Position numbers and translations under genes: made by a program. This document shows, one piece after another, positions 23,004 through 32,035 of a stretch of DNA of 64,000 nt. This DNA comes from DAOUBF01 sp034432795 (GTDB lineage: Bacteria; Chloroflexota; Anaerolineae; DSLN01), in assembly GCA_034432795.1 (NCBI GenBank), contig DAOUBF010000079.1:43276-107275 (forward strand), in the 5' to 3' direction. Positions within the stretch are counted from its first letter, which is position 1; each line of letters begins with the position of its first letter. Under the pieces are notes generated by a model that was not told where the DNA came from, did no database searches, and saw only the letters and a list, made by a program, of their open reading frames with translations.

Positions 23004-24389
23004 ATGAAGATGTGGACTGGACGGTTGAGTGGTTCGCTGGATGAGGCGGCGGCGCGGTTAAACGCCTCGCTGCCCTTTGACCGCCGCCTGGCACCGCAGG
23101 ATGTGCGCGGCAGCATCGCCTGGGCGCGGGCGCTGGCGCGTGCGGGTGTGCTTACCGCCACGGAGGCCGTAGAGATCGTGCGCGGGCTGGAGGCGATTGC
23201 CGGGGAGTTAGAGCGCGGCCAGTTCGTCTTCCTGGACAGCGATGAAGACATCCACACGGCGGTTGAACGGCGGTTGACCGAGTTGATCGGCCCTCTGGCG
23301 GGGAAGCTGCATACCGGTCGCAGCCGCAACGACCAGGTGGCCACCGACCTGCGGCTGTGGCTGCTGGAGGCGCTGGAACGGCTGGATACGCAACTGCACC
23401 AGGTTCAGGCCACGCTCATCGCCCGTGCCGAGCAGGATTGGGGGGTGGTGCTGCCCGGCTATACTCACCTGCAACGGGCGCAGCCCATCCTGCTCAGCCA
23501 CTGGTGGCTGGCGCACTTCTGGGCGCTCCAACGCGACCGCGAGCGCCTGCATGACCTGGGCCGCCGGACACGGGTCCTGCCGTTGGGCAGCGGCGCGCTG
23601 GCAGGCACCGCCTTCGCCATTGACCGTGCCGCGCTGGCCCGTGATCTGGGGTTTGAGGCGGCCTCTCCGAACAGCCTGGATGCCGTCTCTGACCGCGACT
23701 TCGCCGCCGAGTTCCTGTTTTGCGCCGCGCTCATCGGCCTGCATCTCAGCCGCCTGGCCGAGGCGCTGATCCTGTACGCCACCGCCGAGTTCGGCTTCAT
23801 AGAACTGGATGAGGCGTACGCCACCGGCTCCAGCCTGATGCCGCAGAAGAAGAACCCCGACCCGCTGGAGTTGATACGCGCCAAGAGCGGCAGGCTGATC
23901 GGGCTATTGAGCGGGTTGCTGGCGACGCTAAAGGCCCTGCCCTCGGCCTACGACAAGGACTTGCAGGAAGACAAGCCGCCGGTGTTTGAAGCCGCCGATA
24001 CGCTGGCGTTGGCCCTACCGGTGATGCGCGGCGTGATCGCCACGCTGAAGGTGCGAGCCGAGCGGATGCGCGCTGCGGTGGAGGCCCCCATGCTGGCGAC
24101 CGACCTGGCCGACTATCTGGTGGCGCGCGGCGTGCCCTTCCGCCAGGCCCATGCCGCTGTGGGCCAGGCGGTGAAGCGGGCAGAGGCCCTGGGCGTGGCC
24201 CTGACACACCTGCCCCTGGTGGAGTATCAGGCCATCCATCCCGCCTTCGGCGCGGACCTGGTGCAGGTGTTGGAGGTGGAGCGTGCGTTGGAACGCCGCA
24301 GCGCAAGCGGCGGCACGGCCCCACAGGCGGTGCAGGAGCAGCTTGCCCTGGCAAAAACCATCTTAAACAAACTGGAAAGGGAGGTGTGA
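23004..24389 (+). CDS. argH: Argininosuccinate lyase
   Basis: Cleaves argininosuccinate to arginine and fumarate. 461 residues, normal length. Fumarase/aspartase superfamily signature GSSLMPQKKNPD (from about residue 274), plus TGRSRNDQVATDLRLW and GYTHLQRAQPI with the expected His. Begins 24 bp after argG; in-frame ATG 23010 is an alternative start. Followed 3 bp later by lysW, so argH and the LysW-pathway genes are probably one transcript. Confidence 0.96.
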   Translation: MKMWTGRLSGSLDEAAARLNASLPFDRRLAPQDVRGSIAWARALARAGVLTATEAVEIVRGLEAIAGELERGQFVFLDSDEDIHTAVERRLTELIGPLAGKLHTGRSRNDQVATDLRLWLLEALERLDTQLHQVQATLIARAEQDWGVVLPGYTHLQRAQPILLSHWWLAHFWALQRDRERLHDLGRRTRVLPLGSGALAGTAFAIDRAALARDLGFEAASPNSLDAVSDRDFAAEFLFCAALIGLHLSRLAEALILYATAEFGFIELDEAYATGSSLMPQKKNPDPLELIRAKSGRLIGLLSGLLATLKALPSAYDKDLQEDKPPVFEAADTLALALPVMRGVIATLKVRAERMRAAVEAPMLATDLADYLVARGVPFRQAHAAVGQAVKRAEALGVALTHLPLVEYQAIHPAFGADLVQVLEVERALERRSASGGTAPQAVQEQLALAKTILNKLEREV

Positions 24390-24392
24390 AGC

Positions 24393-24560
24393 ATGATGGC
24401 TCAATGTCCGGAATGTGAAGGGGATGTGCCCATAGATGCGGGCGTGGTGATGGGGGAGATCCTGGTCTGCCCCGATTGCGGCGCGGAACTGGAGGTCACC
24501 AGCCTGACGCCGCTCAGCCTGGCGCTCGCCCCACGTGAGGAGGAGGATTGGGGAGAATGA
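24393..24560 (+). CDS. lysW: LysW amino-group carrier protein
   Basis: 55-residue acidic protein that carries the amino acid being synthesised on its C-terminal glutamate. It has the Zn ligands CPEC near the N-terminus and CPDCGAELEV mid-protein, and ends with EEEDWGE, the conserved EDWGE carrier terminus. Two tandem ATGs (24393, 24396) follow GGGAGGTG at the argH stop. Its TGA overlaps the lysX ATG. It protects the alpha-amino group of 2-aminoadipate (lysine route) or glutamate (arginine route); the flanking arg genes favour the latter, or both. Confidence 0.95.
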   Translation: MMAQCPECEGDVPIDAGVVMGEILVCPDCGAELEVTSLTPLSLALAPREEEDWGE

Positions 24561-25486
24561 GGCACTCACCGAAAATCGGGCTGCTTATGTCCCGGCTGCG
24601 CGTGGAGGAGAAGTGGCTGATGGCGGCGCTGGAGGCGCGCGGCCTGGACTACGACCGGATTGACGATGGCGAGGCCATCTTTGATGTGGATGCCGGGCCG
24701 GGGGCATGGGCGCGCTACGACGTGGTGCTGGTGCGCAGCATCTCCTATGCGCGCGGGCTATATGCCGCCCAGGTGCTCAATAGCTGGGGCATCCCCACGG
24801 TGAACAGCGCCGCCGTTGCCGCCATCTGCGGCGATAAGCTGGCCACCTCCGCTGCGCTGCGGCGGGCAGGCGTGCCCCAGCCGCGCGTGCGTCTGGCGTT
24901 TTCCGGCGAGGCCGCGCTCCAGGCGATTGAGGAACTGGGCTATCCGGTGGTGATCAAGCCGGTGGTGGGGTCGTGGGGGCGGCTGCTGGCCAAGATCAAC
25001 GACCGTGATGCCGCCGAGGCCCTGGTGGAGCACAAGGAGTTTCTGGGATCGTATCAGCACAGCATCTTCTACATCCAGGAATACATCACCAAGCCGGGCC
25101 GCGACATCCGCGCCTTTGTGGTGGATGACCGCACAGTGGCCGCGATCTACCGCAAGTCCGATCACTGGATCACCAACACGGCACGCGGTGGCCAGGGCGA
25201 AGTCTGCCCGGTGACGCCGGAACTGGAGGCGGTCTGCCGGGCGGCGGCGCGCGCTGTAGGCGGGGGTGTGCTGGCGATTGATGTGCTGGAAGACCCGCAG
25301 CGCGGCTACCTAGTCAACGAGATCAACCATACAATGGAATTCCACACCACCGTGCCTATCACCGGCGTGGACATTCCGGGGCTGATCGTGGAGTATGCTG
25401 TGCGCGTGGCCCAGCAGGGCAGCCCCCAGCCGCAGGCGCTCTCGCTGGTGCGCCCGGCGCCATCCCCGCTAGGAGTGGCTGCGTGA
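24557..25486 (+). CDS. lysX: LysW ligase, LysX/ArgX family (ATP-grasp)
   Basis: 309 residues. It joins the carrier's C-terminal Glu to the alpha-amino group of 2-aminoadipate or glutamate. ATP-grasp features: YPVVIKPVVGSWGRLLAKI, IQEYITKPGRDIRAFVV, HWITNTARGGQGEVCPVTPE and LVNEINHTMEFHTTVPITGVDIPG, closely matching the Thermus LysX pattern as I recall it. The start at 24557 overlaps the lysW stop (ATGA) with GGAGG about 10 bp upstream. Whether it prefers aminoadipate or glutamate cannot be settled by eye. Confidence 0.93.
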   Translation: MRHSPKIGLLMSRLRVEEKWLMAALEARGLDYDRIDDGEAIFDVDAGPGAWARYDVVLVRSISYARGLYAAQVLNSWGIPTVNSAAVAAICGDKLATSAALRRAGVPQPRVRLAFSGEAALQAIEELGYPVVIKPVVGSWGRLLAKINDRDAAEALVEHKEFLGSYQHSIFYIQEYITKPGRDIRAFVVDDRTVAAIYRKSDHWITNTARGGQGEVCPVTPELEAVCRAAARAVGGGVLAIDVLEDPQRGYLVNEINHTMEFHTTVPITGVDIPGLIVEYAVRVAQQGSPQPQALSLVRPAPSPLGVAA

Positions 25487-26517
25487 TCCGGGTAGGGATC
25501 GTGGGGGCGTCGGGATACACGGGCGGCGAGCTTCTGCGCCTGCTGCTCGCCCACCCCCAGGTGGAGGTCACCCAGGTGACGTCCGAGCGCCATCTGGGAG
25601 AGTATGTGCACTCCTTGCATCCCAACCTGCGCAAGCGCACGCTCTTGCGCTTTATCTCCCGTGAGAGGCTACAGCCCTGCGATGTGCTCTTCCTGGCACT
25701 GCCGCACGGCGAAGCGCAGAAGGAGGTTGAGCGCTATGCGGCGCTGGCGCCTTATATGATTGATCTATCGGCGGATTTCCGCCTGCGCGACCCGGCCTTG
25801 TATCAACGCTGGTACGGCAGCGAGCACCTGGCCCCGCACTGGTTATCGCGCTTCGTCTATGGCCTGCCGGAACTGCACCGCGAGGCGATGCGTTCGGCGC
25901 GCTATATCAGCGGCGTGGGCTGCAACGCGGCGGCCTCCATCCTGGCGCTCTTGCCCCTGGTCCGCGCTGGTCTGCTAGACCTTTCCCGCCCGGTTATCGT
26001 GGATGTCAAGGTCGGCTCTTCCGAGGGAGGGGCCACGCCCAACGCCGGTTCGCACCATCCGGAGCGCAGCGGGGTCATCCGCACCTACGCGCCCACCGGC
26101 CACCGCCACACGGCGGAGGTCCGCCAGGAATTGGGGCTGGAAGAGGTCTATCTGACGATCACCTCGGTGGATGTGGTGCGCGGCGCGTTGGCCGCCGCCC
26201 ATGCCTTCACCCGGCCCGGCGTGACGGAGAAGGACCTGTGGCGCGTTTACCGCGCCTGGGCCTCGGCAGAGCCGTTCGTGCGTATCGTCAAGGAGAAGGG
26301 GGGCGTCCATCGCGTGCCCGATCCCAAAATCCTGGCGGGGAGCAACTATGTGGACGTGGGCTTTGAGTTGGACGCGGAAACCGGGCGGGTGGTGGCGCTG
26401 GCGGCGATTGACAACCTGATGAAGGGCGCGTCAGGCTCAGCGGTCCAGGCGATGAACCTGATGCTGGGGCTGGAGGAGACCACCGGGTTGGAGTTCCCTG
26501 GGCTGCATCCGATCTGA
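25483..26517 (+). CDS. lysY: LysW-amino-acid 6/5-semialdehyde dehydrogenase (LysY/ArgC)
   Basis: NADPH-dependent reduction of the carrier-bound acyl phosphate to the semialdehyde. 344 residues. Rossmann motif GIVGASGYTGGELLRLLLAHP, active-site Cys in SGVGCNAAASILALLPL (GCN rather than the GCY of standard ArgC, as in LysY), PNAGSHHPERSG and VDVKVGSSEGG. The GTG start overlaps the lysX TGA. Belongs to the carrier-bound route because it directly follows lysW-lysX. Confidence 0.93.
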   Translation: MIRVGIVGASGYTGGELLRLLLAHPQVEVTQVTSERHLGEYVHSLHPNLRKRTLLRFISRERLQPCDVLFLALPHGEAQKEVERYAALAPYMIDLSADFRLRDPALYQRWYGSEHLAPHWLSRFVYGLPELHREAMRSARYISGVGCNAAASILALLPLVRAGLLDLSRPVIVDVKVGSSEGGATPNAGSHHPERSGVIRTYAPTGHRHTAEVRQELGLEEVYLTITSVDVVRGALAAAHAFTRPGVTEKDLWRVYRAWASAEPFVRIVKEKGGVHRVPDPKILAGSNYVDVGFELDAETGRVVALAAIDNLMKGASGSAVQAMNLMLGLEETTGLEFPGLHPI

Positions 26518-26529
26518 GCAAGGGTATCA

Positions 26530-26600
26530 CTCCCTCCCCTATCCAGGGGGAGGGAAAGCTCCTATCCCCCCCTTGTGGGGGAGGGCTGGGGTGGGGGGGA
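26530..26600. repeat. G-run repeat inside the arg/lys operon
   Basis: CCCTCCCCTATCCAGGGGGAGGG, then a CCCCCCCTTG segment and G-runs separated by A, CT and T. It fills the 115-bp lysY-lysZ gap, the only sizeable gap between the structural genes. Confidence 0.75.
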
Positions 26601-26632
26601 ATCTGTGATCTGCGGAGATTGCAGGGGATGAA

Positions 26633-27439
26633 ATGATGCTGGTGATCAAAATAGGTGGTGCACATGGGCTGAACCTGGCGGCGATATGCGCGGATGTGGC
26701 CGCGCTCGTAAGCCAGGGGGAGCGGGTGGTGCTGGTGCATGGCGGCTCGGATGAGACCAACCGCCTCTCGGAGCAGTTGGGCCATCCGCCACGCTTCATC
26801 ACCTCGCCCTCCGGCTTCACCAGCCGCTACACCGACCGCGCTACGTTGGAGATCTTCGCCATGGTGACGGCGGGCAAGATCAACACGCTGCTGGTGGAGG
26901 CACTCCAGCGGCAGGGTGTAAACGCGCTGGGGCTTTCCGGCGTGGACGGGCGGCTGCTGGTGGCGAAGCGCAAGGAGGCGGTGCGGGCGGTGGAGCATGG
27001 CCGCGTGCGCGTGATCCACGATGACCACACGGGCACAATCCAGGCGGTCAACGTGGACCTGCTTCACCTGTTGCTGGAGGCAGGCTATACGCCCGTAGTG
27101 GCACCCCTGGCGCTCTCGTCCGAAGGCGTGGCGTTGAATGTGGATGCCGACCGGGCGGCGGCGATGATCGCGGGGGCGCTTCGCGCTGACAGCCTGATCC
27201 TGCTGACGAATGTGCCGGGGCTGCTGCGCCACTTCCCCGACGAGAGCACGCTGATCCCGCGCCTGGAGCGGGCCAGGCTGGAGGAATCGCTGGGCTTCGC
27301 CGAGGGGCGGATGAAGAAGAAAGTCCTGGGGGCCAGCGAGGCCCTGGCACAGGGCGTGGGGCGGGTGATCCTGGCCGACGGGCGGGTGAGCGCGCCGGTG
27401 CAGCGGGCGCTGGCCGGCCAGGGCACGACAGTTGTCTAG
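26633..27439 (+). CDS. lysZ: LysW-amino-acid kinase (LysZ/ArgB)
   Basis: Phosphorylates the side-chain carboxylate of carrier-bound aminoadipate or glutamate. 268 residues, amino-acid kinase family: VIKIGGAHG, VLVHGGSDETN, GLSGVDGRLLVAKRK, LNVDADRAAAMIAGAL and LLTNVPGLL; GRMKKKVLGASEAL is the C-terminal substrate loop. Tandem ATGs at 26633 and 26636 follow GCAGGGG. It is separated from lysY by a repeat, while lysJ follows closely. Confidence 0.93.
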   Translation: MMLVIKIGGAHGLNLAAICADVAALVSQGERVVLVHGGSDETNRLSEQLGHPPRFITSPSGFTSRYTDRATLEIFAMVTAGKINTLLVEALQRQGVNALGLSGVDGRLLVAKRKEAVRAVEHGRVRVIHDDHTGTIQAVNVDLLHLLLEAGYTPVVAPLALSSEGVALNVDADRAAAMIAGALRADSLILLTNVPGLLRHFPDESTLIPRLERARLEESLGFAEGRMKKKVLGASEALAQGVGRVILADGRVSAPVQRALAGQGTTVV

Positions 27440-27452
27440 AACCTATTCAGAG

Positions 27453-28616
27453 ATGGATCCTGCGGCTATTGAGAACTGGCATTCTTCCGGCGTCTACGTC
27501 AAGCGCCCGCTGACGCTGGTGCGCGGCGAGGGCGCGCTCGTCTGGGACGACCAGGGGCGTGAGTACATTGACTGCGTGGGCGGGCAGGGGGCGGCCAATC
27601 TGGGCCACGCCAACGCGGCAGTGGCGGCGGCGCTGGCAGCCCAGGCCCGCAGGCTGATCGCCTGCCCAGAGATGTTCCCCAACGACCAGCGGGCAGCGCT
27701 GATGGCCCGCCTGAGCGCGTTGACCGGCCTGCGGCGCGTCTTCCTGTGCAACTCCGGCACAGAGGCGGTGGAAGCGGCCCTCAAATTTGCACGGGCCGCC
27801 ACCGGGCGGACGGAGATCGTCGCGGCCATGCGCGGCTTCCACGGGCGCACGCTGGGCGCGCTCTCGGCCACCTGGAACCGGGCTTATCGCGAACCGTTTG
27901 AGCCGCTCGTGCCCGGCTTCCGCCACGTCCCCTACAACAACCTGGACGCGCTGGCCCAGGCGGTGGGCGAGAACACCGCTGCCGTCCTTTTGGAGGTGGT
28001 GCAGGGCGAGGGCGGGGTGTATCCCGGCACAGCGGAGTTTTTGCAGGGGGCGGAGCGCCTCTGCCGTGAACGCGGGGCGCTGCTTATTCTGGATGAGGTC
28101 CAGACGGGCTTTGGCCGCACGGGCAAGATGTTCGCCTTTGAGCACTACGACTTGCACCCCGACCTGCTCTGCCTGGCGAAGTCCATCGCGGGTGGCGTGC
28201 CTATGGGGGCCACCCTGATCGGCGAGCGCGTGGGGCCTTTGCCCGCGCACAGTCACGGCTCCACCTTCGGAGGCAACCCCCTGGCCTGCGCGGCTGCGCT
28301 GGCCGCATTAGACGAGATGGAGCGGCTGGCCCTGCCCGCCCGCGCTGCCGAACAGGGCGCCTACTTCCTGGCGCAACTGCGCCAGGTCCGCGCCCCTCTG
28401 ATCCGCGAAGTGCGTGGGCTGGGGCTGCTCGTCGGCGTGGAGTTGCGCCAGAAAGCCGCGCCTGTGTTGCAGGCCCTGATGGAACGCGGCGTGCTGGCCC
28501 TATCGGCGGGACTGAATGTGATCCGCTTCCTGCCGCCGCTGGTCATACGCCGCGACCAGCTTGACCGCGTTGTGGAGGCGCTCGCTCAGGTTGTGGCGCA
28601 GCCTGTGGGGGAATGA
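27453..28616 (+). CDS. lysJ: LysW-semialdehyde aminotransferase (LysJ/ArgD)
   Basis: PLP class-III aminotransferase converting carrier-bound semialdehyde to lysine- or ornithine-type product. About 387 residues. CVGGQGAANLGHANAAV, NSGTEAVEAALKFARAATGR, MRGFHGRTLGALSATWN, LILDEVQTGFGRTGKMFAFEH, the PLP lysine in LCLAKSIAGGVPMGA, and HGSTFGGNPLACAAALAAL all fit. A TTG at 27432 overlapping the lysZ end is an alternative start. Its stop overlaps the lysK ATG. Confidence 0.94.
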   Translation: MDPAAIENWHSSGVYVKRPLTLVRGEGALVWDDQGREYIDCVGGQGAANLGHANAAVAAALAAQARRLIACPEMFPNDQRAALMARLSALTGLRRVFLCNSGTEAVEAALKFARAATGRTEIVAAMRGFHGRTLGALSATWNRAYREPFEPLVPGFRHVPYNNLDALAQAVGENTAAVLLEVVQGEGGVYPGTAEFLQGAERLCRERGALLILDEVQTGFGRTGKMFAFEHYDLHPDLLCLAKSIAGGVPMGATLIGERVGPLPAHSHGSTFGGNPLACAAALAALDEMERLALPARAAEQGAYFLAQLRQVRAPLIREVRGLGLLVGVELRQKAAPVLQALMERGVLALSAGLNVIRFLPPLVIRRDQLDRVVEALAQVVAQPVGE

Positions 28617-29725
28617 GCGCGGCTATCCCTGCCACCCTGCTCGGCCTGGTGCAACGCTACAGCCCCTCCGGCCAGGAGGGGGAAGCCGTCGCCTGGCTGG
28701 TGGCGCACATGAGCGCGCTGGGCTTCACCCACACCTTTGTGGATGAGGCTGGTAACGCCGTAGGCATTATGGGCACAGGACCGCGCCAGGTCGTGCTGCT
28801 CGGCCATATTGACACCGTTCCCGGCGCCATCCCCGTGCGCGTGCAGGCAGGCAAGCTGTATGGGCGCGGCAGCGTGGATGCCAAAGGGCCACTGGCGGCG
28901 TTTGTGGACGCCGTTGCTGCTGTGGGCGCGCTCCCCAACTGGCAATTCGTGGCCATTGGCGCAGTAGGGGAGGAGGCCGATTCACGCGGGGCGTGGCACG
29001 TGGCTGGGCGCTATTCCCCCGATCTGGCAATCATCGGCGAGCCGAGCGGCTGGGAACGGGTGACGTTGGGCTATCGCGGCAGCCTGTGGCTGGAGTACCG
29101 GGTGCGCCGCCCCCTGAGCCACACAGCTTCCGGGGACGAAAGCGCCTGCGAGGCCGCCGTGGGCTTTTGGAATCGGCTGCGGGCGCGGTGCGATGCGCAC
29201 AATGCCGGGCGCAGCCGGGTGTTTGAGCAGCTTTCCCCGACGTTACGGGCGATGCGCTCCGAAAACGACGGCTTTGAGGAGCGGGCGGCCTTGCAGATCG
29301 GTGTGCGCCTGCCGCCGGGGATGTCGCCCGCGCAGTGGCAGGAGACCCTCCATGAGTTGAGCGGCGATGGCGAGGTGCGCGTCCTGGACCGTCCGGTGCC
29401 CGCGTACCGCGCCGAGAAGAACACAGCCCTGGTGCGCGCCTTCCTGGCTGCCATCCGCACCCAGGGGGGAGCGCCGGCCTTCGTGCTCAAATCGGGGACA
29501 TCCGATATGAACATTGTGGGGCCGGTTTGGGGATGTCCTATGCTGGCCTACGGGCCGGGCGACTCGGCCCTGGACCACACGCCTCAGGAGCATCTCTCAT
29601 TGGCCGAGTATCAGCGGGCGGTGCAGGTGCTTGCCCAGGTGCTGCGCTCCCTGGGTACAGCCCCCCCGATCCCGGCTCCCCATAAGACGGGAAGGGACAG
29701 GGGGGTGATTCTCCCCCCACCCTAA
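28613..29725 (+). CDS. lysK: LysW-lysine/ornithine hydrolase (LysK/ArgE)
   Basis: M20-family Zn peptidase that releases lysine or ornithine from LysW. 370 residues. Metal ligands in LLGHIDTVPG, YGRGSVDAKGPLAAFVDA, AVGEEADSRGAW and IIGEPSGWERVTLGYRG; KSGTSDMNIVG and YGPGDSALDHTPQEHL near the C-terminus. ATGA overlap with lysJ. The last ~15 residues (from HKTGRDRG) are encoded by an intergenic repeat and are probably not functional. If ornithine is released, an ornithine carbamoyltransferase outside the window would feed argG. Confidence 0.93.
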   Translation: MSAAIPATLLGLVQRYSPSGQEGEAVAWLVAHMSALGFTHTFVDEAGNAVGIMGTGPRQVVLLGHIDTVPGAIPVRVQAGKLYGRGSVDAKGPLAAFVDAVAAVGALPNWQFVAIGAVGEEADSRGAWHVAGRYSPDLAIIGEPSGWERVTLGYRGSLWLEYRVRRPLSHTASGDESACEAAVGFWNRLRARCDAHNAGRSRVFEQLSPTLRAMRSENDGFEERAALQIGVRLPPGMSPAQWQETLHELSGDGEVRVLDRPVPAYRAEKNTALVRAFLAAIRTQGGAPAFVLKSGTSDMNIVGPVWGCPMLAYGPGDSALDHTPQEHLSLAEYQRAVQVLAQVLRSLGTAPPIPAPHKTGRDRGVILPPP

Positions 29726-29795
29726 CCCTCCTCCGCAAAGGGGGAGGGGCGAGTTTCCTCCCCCTGGACGAGGGAGGGAGAGGGAGGGAGTGAGG
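29680..29795. repeat. Composite C/G-run repeat at the end of the arg/lys operon
   Basis: Contains GGGAAGGGACAGGGGGG, CCCCCCACCCTAACCCTCC, GGGGGAGGGG and AGGGAGGGAGAGGGAGGGAG. It supplies the lysK stop and lies between the convergent lysK and mnmA ends. Confidence 0.7.
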
Positions 29796-29804
29796 ATGAT
29801 CTGA

Positions 29805-30878
29805 TCAAGACAGGCGGATGATGCCGCCGCCCAGAACGACTTCGCCATCGTAGAATACTGCCGCCTGCCCCGGCGTCACACCGTACAGCGGTTCAGCGGC
29901 CGCGACCTCGGCGCAGCCCCCCTCCAGGGGCGTGACCGTCGCCGGGACCTCGTTGGCCTTGTAGCGGATTTTGACTGTGCAGCGGAGGGGAGCGGTGGGC
30001 GCCTTGCCGCTGATCCAGTTCACGGGTTGCACCCGAAAGCGGTCACGTCCCAACTCGGCGCGGCTGCCCACGATCAGCGTGTTCGTGGCCGGGTCGGTGG
30101 CGACCACGTAGAGCGGCTCTGGCCCGCTCAGGCCCAGGCCCTTGCGCTGGCCGATGGTGTAGAGGGGCAGCCCCTGGTGCTGGCCCAGCCTTCGCCCGGC
30201 GGTATCCACAATGGGGCCGGGGCGCAGCGCCTCCGGCGCGTGCCGGGCCAGAAAGCGGCGGTAATCCCCATCGGCCAGGAAGCACAGGTCCTGGCTCTCC
30301 GGGCGGTCGGCAACGGGCAGGCCACGCGCCCGCGCCATCTCACGCACCTCGGCCTTGGTGTAGCTCCCCACCGGGAAGAGCGCATGGGCCAGCTCCTGTT
30401 GGGTTAGAACGTGCAAGACATACGACTGGTCCTTGCGCTCGTCCACGCCCTTGAGCAGTTGGTAGCGGCCATTCACCTGGCGCACGCGGGCATAATGGCC
30501 AGTGGCCAGATACCCGGCGCCGAGCGCGAGCGCGTGGCGCAGCAGGTGGCCGAAACGGATGTGGCGGTTGCATTGCAGGCAGGGGTTGGGCGTGACCCCG
30601 CTGCTGTATTCCTGAATAAAGAAGTCCACGACCTGCGTCTTGAACGGCGTCTGCACATCCAGAATGTAGAAGGGGATCTCCAGCAGATGGGCCACATAGC
30701 GGGCCAGCGCCTGGGCATCGGGCGTGCAGCAGCGGTTGCCCGCCGCGCCGGACGTGTCATCCTCGGCCCACAGGCGCAACATGATGCCGACGACCTCATA
30801 GCCCTGCTCCACCAGCAAGGCCGCCGCCAGCGAACTATCCACCCCGCCGCTCATAGCGACGACCACGCGCTCGCTCAT
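29805..30878 (-). CDS. mnmA: tRNA 2-thiouridylase MnmA
   Basis: Thiolates U34 of Lys, Glu and Gln tRNAs. 357 residues. PP-loop AMSGGVDSSLAAALL (residues 8-22); catalytic Cys in TPNPCLQCNRHIRFG, second Cys in SQDLCFLADGDYRRFL, and GHYARV and GQRKGLGLSG typical of the family. The ATG at 30878 overlaps the stop of the cysteine desulfurase (ATGA); the frame is open further upstream but overlaps that gene. Pairing with a desulfurase gives a sulfur source for the thiolation. Confidence 0.95.
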   Translation of the reverse strand: MSERVVVAMSGGVDSSLAAALLVEQGYEVVGIMLRLWAEDDTSGAAGNRCCTPDAQALARYVAHLLEIPFYILDVQTPFKTQVVDFFIQEYSSGVTPNPCLQCNRHIRFGHLLRHALALGAGYLATGHYARVRQVNGRYQLLKGVDERKDQSYVLHVLTQQELAHALFPVGSYTKAEVREMARARGLPVADRPESQDLCFLADGDYRRFLARHAPEALRPGPIVDTAGRRLGQHQGLPLYTIGQRKGLGLSGPEPLYVVATDPATNTLIVGSRAELGRDRFRVQPVNWISGKAPTAPLRCTVKIRYKANEVPATVTPLEGGCAEVAAAEPLYGVTPGQAAVFYDGEVVLGGGIIRLS

Positions 30879-32035
30879 AGCGCCCTCAACCGCTGGACAA
30901 TACCCGGCAGCACATCCAGCGTATAGGCCACATCCTCCTCGGTCGTCTGCCGCCCAACGGTCAGCCGCAAGGCCCCCAACGCCCACTCGCGTGACAGGCC
31001 CAGAGCGAGCAGGACCTCTGAAGGCTCCGGGTTACCCACTGCGCAGGCCGAGCCGGAACTGGCGGCGATGCCCGTCATATCCAGATGCACCAACAAATCC
31101 TGACCGGTCACGCCGTGAATGGCGAAGCTGGCGTGGTTGGGCAGCCGCTGGCTGGGGTGCCCGGTCAGGCGCGCCTCGGGGATAGTTTCCAGGACGCCCG
31201 TGATCAGCCGGTCGCGCAGCGCCTGAAGGCGGGGATTAAGGCTATCCTTCTCGCTCTGCGCCAGGCGCAGCGCGGTGGCCAGGCCAACGATGTAGGGGAC
31301 GTTCTGCGTCCCGGCGCGCAGGCCCTGCTCGTGCCCGCCGCCCGTCTGCATCGGCAACAGCGGCGTGCCCCGGCGCACATAAAGCACTCCGACGCCCTTC
31401 GGCCCATAGAACTTGTGTGCCGACAGCGCCAGCAGGTCCACGTTCAGCCGGTTCACGTTCAGGTCCAGCATTCCCCCCGCCTGAACCGCGTCGGTGTGGA
31501 AGGGGATACCTTTGCGCCGGGCCAGTGCGCCGATCTCGGCGATGGGCTGGATCGTACCAATCTCGTTATTCGCATACATCACGCTGATCAGGATCGTGTC
31601 ATCGCGGATGGCCCGGCCCACGTCGTCGGGGTTCACCCGCCCGTATTCATCCACCGGCAGGAAGGTCACCTCAAAGCCGAAGACATCGCGCAGTTGCAGC
31701 GCCGTATGGCTCACAGCATGATGCTCAATAGGCGAGACGATCAGGTGATTGCCCCTGCCGCTGGCGCGGGCGGCGAAGGCCACGCCCCGCAGCGCCAGAT
31801 TGTCGCTCTCCGAGCCGCAGCTTGTGAACACGACCTCCTCCGGCGCGCACCCCAACACCTCGGCGACCTGGCGCCGGGCGTGTTCCAACGCCGCGGCTGC
31901 CGCCTGGCCGTAGCGGTGAATAGAAGACGGATTGCCGTACACCTCCGTCCAATACGGCGACATCGCCTCCACCACGCGCGGGTCCACCGGCGTGGTGGCT
32001 GCGTGATCCAGATAAATAGATGCTCGCTGTGCCAT
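30875..32035 (-). CDS. Cysteine desulfurase (IscS/NifS)
   Basis: PLP enzyme that transfers sulfur from cysteine, here probably to MnmA. 386 residues. IYLDHAATTPVDPRVVEAM and YGNPSSIHRYGQAA at the N-terminus, HHAVSHTAL, FHTDAVQAGG, the PLP lysine in LSAHKFYGPKGVGVLY, and persulfide Cys in SSGSACAVGNPEPSEVL. Upstream of and overlapping mnmA, so a two-gene operon; no scaffold or other Fe-S assembly gene is adjacent. Confidence 0.94.
   Translation of the reverse strand: MAQRASIYLDHAATTPVDPRVVEAMSPYWTEVYGNPSSIHRYGQAAAAALEHARRQVAEVLGCAPEEVVFTSCGSESDNLALRGVAFAARASGRGNHLIVSPIEHHAVSHTALQLRDVFGFEVTFLPVDEYGRVNPDDVGRAIRDDTILISVMYANNEIGTIQPIAEIGALARRKGIPFHTDAVQAGGMLDLNVNRLNVDLLALSAHKFYGPKGVGVLYVRRGTPLLPMQTGGGHEQGLRAGTQNVPYIVGLATALRLAQSEKDSLNPRLQALRDRLITGVLETIPEARLTGHPSQRLPNHASFAIHGVTGQDLLVHLDMTGIAASSGSACAVGNPEPSEVLLALGLSREWALGALRLTVGRQTTEEDVAYTLDVLPGIVQRLRAL

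Noticed and set aside
30879..30986. N-terminal extension of MnmA
   Set aside because: The extra 36 residues lie in the end of the cysteine desulfurase gene; the ATGA overlap at 30878 and the family start (MSERVVVAMSGGVDSS) favour the short form.
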